Shown: positions 1 to 5,515, counted from the first letter of the stretch. The stretch: 7,756 nucleotides of DNA from Rubrobacteraceae bacterium (GCA_021156345.1 JAJNDJ010000128.1:1-7756); one strand, 5' to 3'. The notes: generated from the sequence alone by a model not told the origin. Numbers and translations are program-made.

Positions 1-275
1 CTCCGCTGCTAGTGCTCGACGAGCCCACGGCCAACCTGGACACGGTGACCGAGCGGGAGCTGCTGGCCTCCGTATGGGAGGCGGCACGGGATCGCGCGGT
101 GCTCCTGATCACGCACCGACTCGTGGGTATGGAGGAGGTCAATGAGATCCTGGTGCTCGACGCCGGCCGCGTCGTCGAGCGGGGCACCCACGAGCAGCTA
201 CGCGCTGCCGGTGGCCTTTACTCCCGCATGGTGGAAACGCAGCAGGAGCTTCTCGTGGAGCCACGGGCTACCTGA
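1..275 (+). CDS. cydC: ABC exporter ATP-binding subunit, CydC-like, C-terminal end (partial, runs off left edge)
   Basis: This is the C-terminal part of an ABC-transporter nucleotide-binding domain; the 5' part lies outside the window. Read in frame from base 3, it opens with the Walker B segment and D-loop (LLVLDEPTANLD). A short helix follows, then the H-loop (LLITHR, switch histidine) and the closing strand with ILVLDAGRVVERGTHEQL, ending in GLYSRMVETQQ. The phrase LITHRLVGMEE followed by EILVLD is typical of CydC, the partner of CydD in the inner-membrane exporter of glutathione/cysteine needed for cytochrome bd assembly. That assignment rests on the C-terminal tail alone; another fused-type ABC exporter is possible. 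The only in-window start (GTG at 12) falls inside Walker B, so it is not a real start. The stop is TGA at 273-275. Confidence 0.85.
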   Translation, partial: PLLVLDEPTANLDTVTERELLASVWEAARDRAVLLITHRLVGMEEVNEILVLDAGRVVERGTHEQLRAAGGLYSRMVETQQELLVEPRAT

Positions 276-523
276 GTATCTGAAGGTGCTGCTCCCTGGT
301 TCTGTCTCCACCTACGGGCTCGCCAAGACGTCTTACGGGCTGGAGCCGGCGCGGAGCGGGCGTTGACGGCGGCGCGGGAGATGGCCCCGTTCCTTGACGG
401 CCTGTTCTCGCGGTTCGAGTCCCCTCGTCGGCTCTTTACAATCGGCTTTATGCTGACTCTGTGCCAACGTGCCGGACACGGGAAGCTTAGGGTATCATTC
501 CCGGGGGACCCGAGGGAGGAGCT
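276..523. other. Intergenic region between the cydC-like gene and the M19 gene; possible small ORF and operator-like repeat
   Basis: No recognisable gene is seen here. Two direct copies of TACGGGCT (313-320 and 334-341, 21 bases apart) flank a perfect 10-base palindrome AAGACGTCTT (325-334), an arrangement that could be an operator. An open frame with GC-rich third positions runs from TTG 363 to TGA 525-527 (54 residues, unrecognised). Its stop overlaps the ATG of the M19 gene as ATGA. No convincing -35/-10 pair was found; TTTACA at 435-440 and TATCAT at 493-498 are isolated matches. A good ribosome binding site (GGGAGGAG, 514-521) serves the ATG at 524. Confidence 0.4.
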
Positions 524-1501
524 ATGAAGAGCACTCTGCATCGCGACGCCATAGTGATCGATGGCTTGAACATATCCAGATGGGGTCCAGAGACCTTCCA
601 GGCGATGCATCAGGGCGGTTTGACTGCCGTGAATTGCACATGTTGCGTATGGGAGGGCTTCCTTGAGACCACGGAAGCTTTGGCCCGGTGGAAGCAGTGG
701 TTCCGGGAACATTCAGACATTCTCACGCAGGTACTCACGACGGCGGACATCCGGCGCGCCAAAGAAGAGGGCAGGGTAGGTGTAATCCTAGGTTGGCAGA
801 ACACAACAGGCTTTGGAGACCACATACCATACGTACAATTGTTCAAGGAACTGGGCGTAGGTGTCGTGCAGCTCGCCTACAACACAGCCAACAGCGTCGG
901 TAGCGGATGTTATGAGAGCCATGATGGAGGTCTTACGGACTTCGGACGCGAAGTAGTCTCCGAGATGAATCGGGTAGGGATGCTCATCGATCTGAGCCAC
1001 GTCGGTGCTAAGACCTCCGAAGATGCCATCCATGCGTCAGAGAGGCCGGTAGCATACTCTCACTGCTGCCCAGCGGCACTCAAGGATCATCCGCGAAACA
1101 AGACGGACGCGCAGCTGAGGCAGATTGCAGACAACGGCGGGTTCGTCGGCGTGACAATGTTTCCGCCTTTCCTCCCGCGCGGAGCCCATTCAACGATAGA
1201 CGATTACCTGGATGTCATAGAGTATACGATCAACGTGGTCGGTGAGGAGCAGGTAGGCATCGGCACCGACTTTACTCAGGGGCACGGAGAGAGCTTCTTC
1301 CACTACATCACCCACGACAAGGGGCGGTACCGCAAGTTGGTGGACTTCGGGGAGATCGTCATGCCGCAAGGCATTCAGCGGATTGAAGACTTCCCCAACC
1401 TCACGGTCAAGATGGAAAGGCGCGGGTGGAAAGAGAGCCGAATTCGCCGCGTAATGGGAGAAAACTGGCTGCGATTGCTCGAGGATGTGTGGGGTGACTG
1501 A
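524..1501 (+). CDS. Peptidase M19 / membrane dipeptidase-family protein with altered metal site
   Basis: The 325-residue protein belongs to the renal-dipeptidase (M19) family, an amidohydrolase TIM barrel that normally cleaves dipeptides with two zinc ions. Recognisable family landmarks are DLSH (His159), YSH (His180), HPRN (189-192), NGGFVGV (204-210), GIGTDF (Asp249) and the closing GENW (312-315). The canonical first-strand HxD is replaced by DGLN (13-16), and the usual bridging Glu by Gln92 in GWQN, so a binuclear site as in porcine dipeptidase cannot form as usual. From memory, the closest relatives are the dipeptidase-annotated proteins next to the dimethylglycine demethylase genes of Pseudomonas. 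There is no signal peptide, so it is probably cytosolic. The start has a strong GGGAGGAG site just upstream. The 3' end overlaps the next gene. Third codon positions are visibly less GC-rich than in ftsH, which hints at transfer. True substrate unknown. Confidence 0.9.
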   Translation: MKSTLHRDAIVIDGLNISRWGPETFQAMHQGGLTAVNCTCCVWEGFLETTEALARWKQWFREHSDILTQVLTTADIRRAKEEGRVGVILGWQNTTGFGDHIPYVQLFKELGVGVVQLAYNTANSVGSGCYESHDGGLTDFGREVVSEMNRVGMLIDLSHVGAKTSEDAIHASERPVAYSHCCPAALKDHPRNKTDAQLRQIADNGGFVGVTMFPPFLPRGAHSTIDDYLDVIEYTINVVGEEQVGIGTDFTQGHGESFFHYITHDKGRYRKLVDFGEIVMPQGIQRIEDFPNLTVKMERRGWKESRIRRVMGENWLRLLEDVWGD

Positions 1502-2045
1502 ACAGTTACCGGTACCTGTCCACGTGAACGCTGAAACCGGGGAATGGTCGGTAGACGGCATCCCGATGATCCTCGTCCCCCGGCATTTCATCGTCAATAA
1601 TCAGAGTGCGGTAGAAGGGTTATTGGGGATCGAGGCAACCCGCGACCTCTTCCGCGAACCTGGCAAGCGCTCAGCCAGCGAATGGTGCGCCAGGGAAGCA
1701 GAGACGCACGGTCTCAGCGGGCCTGCGATCTTCCATCATTACATGAAGCGACTGTCGCAGCGTGGCTGGGCGCAGTTCTCGGTGGAGCATCTGGATACTG
1801 CTGCTGGGTACGCTAGAGTGAGGGTTGGCCATTCCGTCTTCGTAGCGGAGCGCGGTAGCCAGGCTGGACGCGAGGTCTGTTACATGTTTGAAGGGTGGTT
1901 GGAGGGCGCCCTTGGATACATCATGACGGCGAAAGGCAACCCGCAGCAGTTAAGGTGTCGAGAGGTTCAGTGTGCCGCCGAGGGTTCGGAGCAGTGTTTG
2001 TTCGAAGTCAGGCCAGAATCAGGTAGTTCGGGTACAGGTCGGTAG
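1494..2045 (+). CDS. V4R-domain (4-vinyl-reductase-like) small-molecule-binding protein
   Basis: This 183-residue soluble protein lies in the same operon as the M19 gene and overlaps it by eight bases. I chose GTG 1494 because GAGGA (1481-1485) sits eight bases upstream and the resulting N-terminus (MTEQLPVPV) resembles related proteins as I recall them. An in-frame ATG at 1485 would add three residues. The C-terminal half ends in a V4R-like pattern: Cys155-x4-Cys160-x7-Cys168 followed by LFEVRP. V4R domains bind hydrophobic ligands or metals and occur as sensors or in bacteriochlorophyll and hydrocarbon metabolism. Earlier conserved-looking patches are MILVPRHFIVNN (25-36) and HHYMKRLSQRGW (81-92). 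No DNA-binding or membrane segment is seen. Proteins of this kind, annotated as a domain of unknown function, accompany the M19 homologue in Pseudomonas betaine catabolism loci (recollection). The function is unknown; a ligand-binding or accessory role is likely. Confidence 0.82.
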   Translation: MTEQLPVPVHVNAETGEWSVDGIPMILVPRHFIVNNQSAVEGLLGIEATRDLFREPGKRSASEWCAREAETHGLSGPAIFHHYMKRLSQRGWAQFSVEHLDTAAGYARVRVGHSVFVAERGSQAGREVCYMFEGWLEGALGYIMTAKGNPQQLRCREVQCAAEGSEQCLFEVRPESGSSGTGR

Positions 2046-2164
2046 AGAACGAGAGTCGAGTCGTCACGTAACTCCCTTGGCTTCCAGATGGCGGTAGCGC
2101 AACGAGGAGTAGCTGACCACTTAATGGGCGGGGTGGATAGGTGTCTCCGCTGTCTCCTTCTTGC

Positions 2165-2191
2165 GCCTGAACGGTGCTATGCCGTTCAGGC
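2165..2191. terminator. Bidirectional hairpin between convergent genes
   Basis: A perfect 10-base-pair inverted repeat, GCCTGAACGG (2165-2174) and CCGTTCAGGC (2182-2191), encloses a seven-base loop. It lies 120 bases after the V4R gene and covers the stop codon (2186-2188) of the opposing membrane-protein gene, so it is well placed to end transcription from both sides. Neither strand has a run of T after the stem, so this is not a classical intrinsic terminator. Such T-less hairpins are common in GC-rich actinobacteria. Confidence 0.55.
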
Positions 2192-2743
2192 TAACGTCCG
2201 CCTCCTCGCGGATCGTGAGCCTCGGAAGTAAGTGTTGGCGGCCGGTAAGAACATGAACACCAGCGCCGCAATGACCGCCGCCAGATGAACGGCTCTGATC
2301 GGCGCGATAAGGAAGAACAGCAGATCTGCCTCAGTAAAGACATCACTTAGCGAGTTACCACCAGCCAGCCACGAGATCGGGTCGATAACCAGGGAGAGAG
2401 TCCCGATCCCGCCGAGCAGCACCGCTAGGGTCAGGCGGGCCCATCTCTTTCCAAGACGCATCCGTGTGATTATGTAAACCACCAGCGTGTAGACGATCAC
2501 CCTGATAACAACGCCAGAGATTGTGCCGGTTACATCCGTCTCTCCGCCGCTGCCAGAGGCCCAGCCCATGGCCAACGCGTCGAAAACGCGGATGATTGTT
2601 TCGAGTACACCCGCGGCGACGGCGGTAAGCCACAGCAGGAACGAGGCCTGCACCACCTTGGGCACGCCAGGCGGTGTACCCAACTTGAACGCTGCTTTGC
2701 CGGTAGCCGCGCCGCTCGAGGGCGAGGGGCTGTGCGGCTTCAT
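2186..2743 (-). CDS. Hypothetical four-helix integral membrane protein
   Basis: The 185-residue protein has a Ser/Pro/Gly-rich N-terminal tail (1-30, MKPHSPSPSS), presumably cytoplasmic. About four hydrophobic segments follow, near residues 31-52, 74-94, 102-122 and 142-168, and the C-terminus is Arg-rich (GSRSARRR), consistent with a cytoplasmic end. The layout of a Pro-rich lead-in, a first helix beginning VPKVVQASFLLWLT, and a basic MRLGKRWAR loop is shared by many unnamed actinobacterial membrane proteins. I recognise no enzyme or transporter motif. The ATG at 2743 has only a weak ribosome site (AAAGGG) of its own. A strong GGAGGAGG lies further upstream and serves a six-codon leader ORF whose TGA overlaps this ATG, so translation is probably coupled to it. 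Confidence 0.75.
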   Translation of the reverse strand: MKPHSPSPSSGAATGKAAFKLGTPPGVPKVVQASFLLWLTAVAAGVLETIIRVFDALAMGWASGSGGETDVTGTISGVVIRVIVYTLVVYIITRMRLGKRWARLTLAVLLGGIGTLSLVIDPISWLAGGNSLSDVFTEADLLFFLIAPIRAVHLAAVIAALVFMFLPAANTYFRGSRSARRRTLA

Positions 2744-2760
2744 CGGAGCCCTTTCATCAT
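2740..2760 (-). promoter_or_regulatory. Leader minicistron (MMKGLR) overlapping the membrane-protein start
   Basis: On the minus strand, GGAGGAGG is followed by AGCGACTC and then ATGATG (2760-2755). This opens a six-codon frame MMKGLR that stops at TGA 2742-2740. The stop shares ATGA with the start codon at 2743 of the membrane-protein gene. The leader has a far better Shine-Dalgarno sequence than the main gene, so ribosomes probably load here and re-initiate. Alternatively a frameshift has separated the true N-terminus from the gene. Confidence 0.45.
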
Positions 2761-3119
2761 GAGTCGCTCCTCCTCCGTAGTTCGCTTATAGAGAGCCTAC
2801 CCGCGAGCACCGGCTGCATCATCGGTCTGGGGGAGGAACATGGATGGGTCGTGAGGATGGTCCAGGCTGAACTTATGAGTACTCCACTTTCTCGACAATG
2901 AGGCGAATAAAGGATAAGGGTCGAACTCTTTCCTCGCCTTCCCGAGGAGGCTGTACCAAATGTGGTGTATGTCCCACCACACACCCCCACAACATCCGTT
3001 CTGCTAAACCCGTCGGGAGCGAGGGGGTGGCAAGTGGTTCCGGCTCCCATATAAACAGGAAGTAGGCAACCCAAGCAGGCCCGCCAGAAGGCCGAGGATT
3101 ATCACAGAAAGGAGCAACA
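2761..3119. other. Divergent intergenic region upstream of hup
   Basis: This 359-base stretch separates the minus-strand membrane-protein gene from plus-strand hup and must hold both promoters. For hup, TATAAA at 3050-3055 is a plausible -10 with a poor -35 near 3027-3033. It would give a leader of about 60 bases ending in the AAAGGAG ribosome site (3108-3114). Two small hairpins lie upstream: TCCTCG/CGAGGA (2931-2948) and TGTGGTG/CACCACA (2961-2981, seven pairs, seven-base loop). A minus-strand GTG frame (2982-2797, 61 residues) is open but lacks a ribosome site and any recognised family, so I do not call it a gene. Confidence 0.4.
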
Positions 3120-3389
3120 ATGAAGAAGAGGGAACTCATCGAGAGGATCGCCAAGAAAGCTGGGGTGCCCAAGAGCGAGGCCCAGAAGCACTTCGAGGCT
3201 TTCGAGGAGGTAGTGACCGAAGCGCTCAAGGCTGGCGAGGAGGTCCAGATCACAGGCTTCGGGAAGTTCTCCGTGCGGGAGCGCAAGGCCAGGGAGGGCA
3301 GGAATCCCCAGACCGGCCAGAAGATGAAGATCGCGGCCCAGAAGGTTCCCGCCTTCAGCGCGGGCAACGCCCTCAAAGAGGCAGTCTAA
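3120..3389 (+). CDS. hup: DNA-binding protein HU (DNABII family)
   Basis: This is an 89-residue histone-like protein of the length usual for bacterial HU. It forms dimers that bend and compact DNA in the nucleoid and assist replication, repair and recombination. It shows the full family pattern: the N-terminal helical dimerisation part (1-40, KKRELIERIAKKAG), ITGFGKFSVRERKARE (44-59), and the DNA-contacting beta-arm with the signature GRNPQTG (60-66), including the intercalating proline (Pro63). It ends in KVPAFSAGNALKEAV. It lacks the long Lys/Ala-rich C-terminal tail found in mycobacterial and streptomycete HupB/HupS. The ATG has a good AAAGGAG site at normal spacing. A small Cys4 protein gene follows 21 bases after the stop and in the same frame, probably on the same transcript. 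Confidence 0.97.
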   Translation: MKKRELIERIAKKAGVPKSEAQKHFEAFEEVVTEALKAGEEVQITGFGKFSVRERKAREGRNPQTGQKMKIAAQKVPAFSAGNALKEAV

Positions 3390-3410
3390 AAGCTGGCAAA
3401 CTGGATTGCC

Positions 3411-3653
3411 TTGACCGAGGTGACGAAGCCGGGACCTTGCCAGGTACGCAGTAAGACGGAGAGTCCTTGCCCTCGTAGCGCAGAGGTTGAGATCCTGGGT
3501 GTAGCCTTCTGCGGACCGTGTGCCCGCAAGCAGGAGGCATACTTTTCCATCGGCGAGCTTACGCACGAGGAGGTGCGCGACCTCAGCTACGAAAACAGAG
3601 GATCCCTCTCACTTGGCGCGCTCACCAGAGGCCTCCTGAATAACCCTTCGTAG
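3411..3653 (+). CDS. Small Cys4 putative zinc-ribbon protein downstream of hup
   Basis: The predicted 80-residue protein has four cysteines placed like a zinc ribbon: Cys10, Cys20, Cys34 and Cys37 (CGPC knuckle). They are followed by a helical stretch (ARKQEAYFSIGELT) and a polar tail. This resembles short uncharacterised actinobacterial proteins. The start is uncertain: TTG 3411 is the most upstream candidate, GTG 3420 is next, and neither has a clear ribosome site. A five-pair hairpin (GGCAA 3395-3399 with TTGCC 3406-3410) ends directly before TTG 3411. The gene lies in the same reading frame as hup, just past its TAA, so translation probably depends on ribosomes finishing hup. Its last 45 bases overlap the convergent metallo-beta-lactamase gene. 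The function is unknown; nucleic-acid or protein binding would be a guess. Confidence 0.62.
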   Translation: MTEVTKPGPCQVRSKTESPCPRSAEVEILGVAFCGPCARKQEAYFSIGELTHEEVRDLSYENRGSLSLGALTRGLLNNPS

Positions 3654-4259
3654 CTGACCGTTGGCGTCTTCGCCGACCACGCCGCCGTGGTAGCAGACGA
3701 TGGTGGCTATCTCTAGATCCGCCAACCTCCTCACGGACCGCGCGGCCTCACGCACGTCCAGGGTGAGTGGCGGGTTCGGACCGTTCAGAAGACCCCCCTC
3801 CGCCGTCAACGCGTCTCCTGCTACCAAAACCTTCGGTCGCTCTAGGTAGAGACTTAGGTGGCCCGGCGTGTGGCCCGGCGTGAAGATCACCCGAGTGCTG
3901 CCCGCTAGGTCGAGGCGGTCGCCGTCCTCCACGTGCTCGTCTACCTGGACGGGTTCGAGGCGTTCCAAGGCCTCCCGCATCTGCGGCCTTTGTTCGAGCA
4001 TCTCTGGCGAAGGCTTGAGCGGCTTTAGGGTTCCGTCTATGTGGGGGGCATCGGCGGGATGCGCGAACACCGTTGCTCCGCTTTGGCGTACGAGTGCCGC
4101 CCCCGAACCGACGTGGTCGAGGTCCTGGTGGGTGAAGATTATGCGCCTCAGGTCCCGCACCCCTATGCCGGCCTCGACCAGAGCGGCACCGATTACCTCC
4201 GCCTGACCCGGCAAGCCCGCGTCGACCAGCGTGTTGCCGTTTTGCTCGTCCAGGATCAA
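3609..4259 (-). CDS. Metallo-beta-lactamase-fold hydrolase
   Basis: The protein (216 residues from TTG 4259) is a metallo-beta-lactamase superfamily hydrolase. The metal motif reads THQDLDHVG (His44, Asp46, Asp48, His49), in which Asp stands at the second position of the usual HxHxDH, a variant I know from uncharacterised bacterial members. The other ligands are present: PGHTPGH (His130), VAGDAL (Asp149) and CYHGG (His191). The substrate cannot be told; this broad group includes thioesterases, lactonases and glyoxalase II-like enzymes. The start is doubtful. The open frame continues upstream to a stop at 4343-4341 and encodes family-like residues (IYVLPIPRG, then GFLNLTLILDE), but this extension has no ATG, GTG or TTG. 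The real N-terminus is therefore probably longer, using CTG 4310 or ATA 4319, or a start lost by mutation. The 3' end overlaps the convergent Cys4 gene. Confidence 0.85.
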   Translation of the reverse strand: MILDEQNGNTLVDAGLPGQAEVIGAALVEAGIGVRDLRRIIFTHQDLDHVGSGAALVRQSGATVFAHPADAPHIDGTLKPLKPSPEMLEQRPQMREALERLEPVQVDEHVEDGDRLDLAGSTRVIFTPGHTPGHLSLYLERPKVLVAGDALTAEGGLLNGPNPPLTLDVREAARSVRRLADLEIATIVCYHGGVVGEDANGQLRRVIQEASGERAK

Positions 4260-4530
4260 GGTTAAGTTGAGGAAGCCGTCGGCTCCCCGTGAACCCCTCG
4301 GTATGGGCAGGACGTATATACTACCCTGCCCTGGTGGTGCTCACCTACCCGGACGGATCGGCCTAACACCCAACGCGGCGCGGGTACGTAAGTCGGATTG
4401 GGCCGGGGCTTCTTCGTGAACGTCACCGCAGGGCGGGCCGTATACAGGAGGCGAAGGGACTCGCGGCCCCTTTGCACCTATGGGATGGTGGCCGGGACGC
4501 AAAAACGCGAGGCAAGTAGGAGCTAAGGCG

Positions 4531-4908
4531 ATGGCGACGAGGATACAGCGGATGCGGATGGTGGCAGCGGTCGTGGCGGTATCGACCCTCGCGCTTGCGG
4601 GCATGGCTTCGGCGAAGGTGGTCGTCGGGAACGCGGGCGAGAACTACCTTATAGGCACGCCTCAAAAAGACGAGATCTCCGGGCTGGCAGAAGACGACTT
4701 TATCGTCGGAAGGGGAATTCCTCACGGACCGGGCGAGCTAGCGGGGCACAGTATCGTCGCACATCAAGCGACTCCTCATCCTGCCCTTCCAGTTCTACAG
4801 GTCGCTGCGCACTCAGCGCACGCGCGGCGCTTGGGCGGCTTTTCCGGACGGCAAGAAGGGAGAGTTTCGGCACCCTCGCAGAGGGAGCCTTGGAGTGACG
4901 CGAGGTAA
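4531..4908 (+). CDS. Truncated secreted RTX-like calcium-binding protein (likely gene remnant)
   Basis: ATG 4531 is preceded by TAGGAGC at good spacing, so I prefer it over ATG 4480. Residues 1-28 form a clear signal peptide: basic MATRIQRMRM, a hydrophobic core, and a likely cut after ASA. What follows is the first turn of a haemolysin-type (RTX) calcium-binding repeat region: LIGTPQKDEISGLAEDDFIVGRG (40-62), with the typical G-T-P..D.ISGLA.DD spacing. Homology stops abruptly at about base 4716, where another GG-x-G-x-D repeat would be expected. The remaining 63 residues to the stop (IPHGPGEL to SDAR) show no repeat and look like out-of-frame DNA. The junction sits at GGAATTCC (4714-4721). 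Intact relatives carry many repeats and bind calcium outside the cell; this copy could not make a full beta-roll. It is probably a broken gene, though a short secreted peptide cannot be excluded. Confidence 0.6.
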   Translation: MATRIQRMRMVAAVVAVSTLALAGMASAKVVVGNAGENYLIGTPQKDEISGLAEDDFIVGRGIPHGPGELAGHSIVAHQATPHPALPVLQVAAHSAHARRLGGFSGRQEGRVSAPSQREPWSDAR

Positions 4909-5117
4909 GAAGCGTACGCGTGAGGTACGGGTAACCTAGCAGCAGACAGTGGAGGGGGGAACGTCCAGCCGCTAGGCTGCGGACTCTGGAAGCTCTGAGA
5001 GAAAGACAGCAGTACTCCCAGGTCCATCGACAGTTTACACCCTCCCCAGTGGCTCGGTGTTAAACAGGCGTAAACCCTCTGTAAAAGTTGGATAAATCGT
5101 GTAGGGCTATGGCGAAG
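4722..5117. other. Gene-free stretch between two broken genes, with a phased TAAA array
   Basis: About 400 bases lie between the end of the RTX homology and the end of the hydrolase homology. Frames on both strands are open for up to about 100 codons, but none resembles a known family or has a proper start and ribosome site. The right part (about 5031-5120) is clearly richer in A and T than its surroundings. It contains TAAAC 5061, TAAAC 5071, TAAAA 5082 and TAAAT 5093, spaced 10, 11 and 11 bases, with an inverted copy (GTTTA) at 5033-5037. A small CAGCC/GGCTG hairpin lies near 4967-4980. Confidence 0.4.
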
Positions 5118-5465
5118 TGATTCTATAGCCACACCCGCTGCCCCATAGCCGTGGTCAAGCAGGATCTGGACGATCAGACCGCCCATCGAGTGGCCCATGA
5201 GGATAGGCGGCTTCTCCAGCTCTCCTATGATGCTTTCGTAGTGCTTGACAACCCCAGGGATGGTCAAAGCCTCAATCGGAGAGGTGTCCTAGTTGAGGGC
5301 CTCGACTTCCACCTAGAGGCCCGGGTAGGCAGGGGCGAGCACGCGGTAGCCGCGCGCCTCGTAGCGGTCTATCCAATGCTCCCAGCTCAACGGCGTCATC
5401 CACAACCCGTGGATCAGGACGATGGTGTTGGGGGTGGCCGGGTTGGGGGTGTTTTCGGCGGCGAT
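5118..5465 (-). pseudogene. Alpha/beta hydrolase pseudogene (start lost, two amber codons, 3' half missing)
   Basis: On the minus strand downstream of ftsH, a continuous frame encodes the front half of an alpha/beta hydrolase. It has the oxyanion segment IVLIHGLWMTPLSWEHW (15-31), ARGYRVLAPAYPG (37-49) and the nucleophile elbow GHSMGG (91-96, Ser93), then QILLDHGYGAAGVAIES. Three lesions are visible. A good ribosome site AAGGAG (5477-5472) is followed after six bases by ATC (5465-5463) where ATG is expected. In-frame TAG codons stand at 5315-5313 and 5291-5289. Homology ends at about 5118, so the Asp and His of the catalytic triad are absent. The frame after 5118 (LRHSPTRF onward) looks unrelated. 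Proteins of this kind are usually about 280 residues. The identity as a hydrolase is firm; the substrate is unknown. Confidence 0.8.
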
Positions 5466-5492
5466 GGGGTTCTCCTTATAAACGGTCGTGGT

Positions 5493-5506
5493 GCGGCTCG
5501 AGCCGC
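5493..5506. terminator. GC-rich palindrome just after ftsH (possible terminator hairpin)
   Basis: GCGGCTCGAGCCGC is a perfect 14-base palindrome that can fold as a five-pair stem with a TCGA loop. It begins 10 bases past the ftsH stop and precedes the hydrolase pseudogene. No T-run follows on the minus strand (CACCACGACCG comes next), so it may be an RNA-end stabiliser or attenuator and not a full terminator. Confidence 0.3.
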
Positions 5507-5515
5507 GTCTCGCGC

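Noticed and set aside
345..432. tRNA-like segment: 7-pair acceptor-type ends (GCCGGCG / CGTCGGC) 88 bases apart with GGTTCGAGTCC inside
   Set aside because: The T-stem does not pair properly (only three of five), there is no T at position 8, and no D or anticodon arm can be drawn. GC-rich DNA makes such end matches likely by chance.
2797..2982. Minus-strand GTG ORF of 61 residues (begins MWWDIHHIWYSLL)
   Set aside because: The composition is protein-like, but there is no ribosome site and no family I recognise. Its third positions are not GC-rich, and it lies in a promoter-bearing gap.
2757..3074. Minus-strand ORF of 105 residues upstream of hup
   Set aside because: It has low-complexity, unfamiliar sequence, no start signal, and conflicts with the likely hup promoter. 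It is taken as a chance frame.
4776..5267. Minus-strand ORF of 163 residues as an independent gene
   Set aside because: Only its first 50 codons are hydrolase homology, continuing upstream through two TAG codons. The TTG start is internal and the C-terminal part is unrelated, so it is part of a pseudogene.
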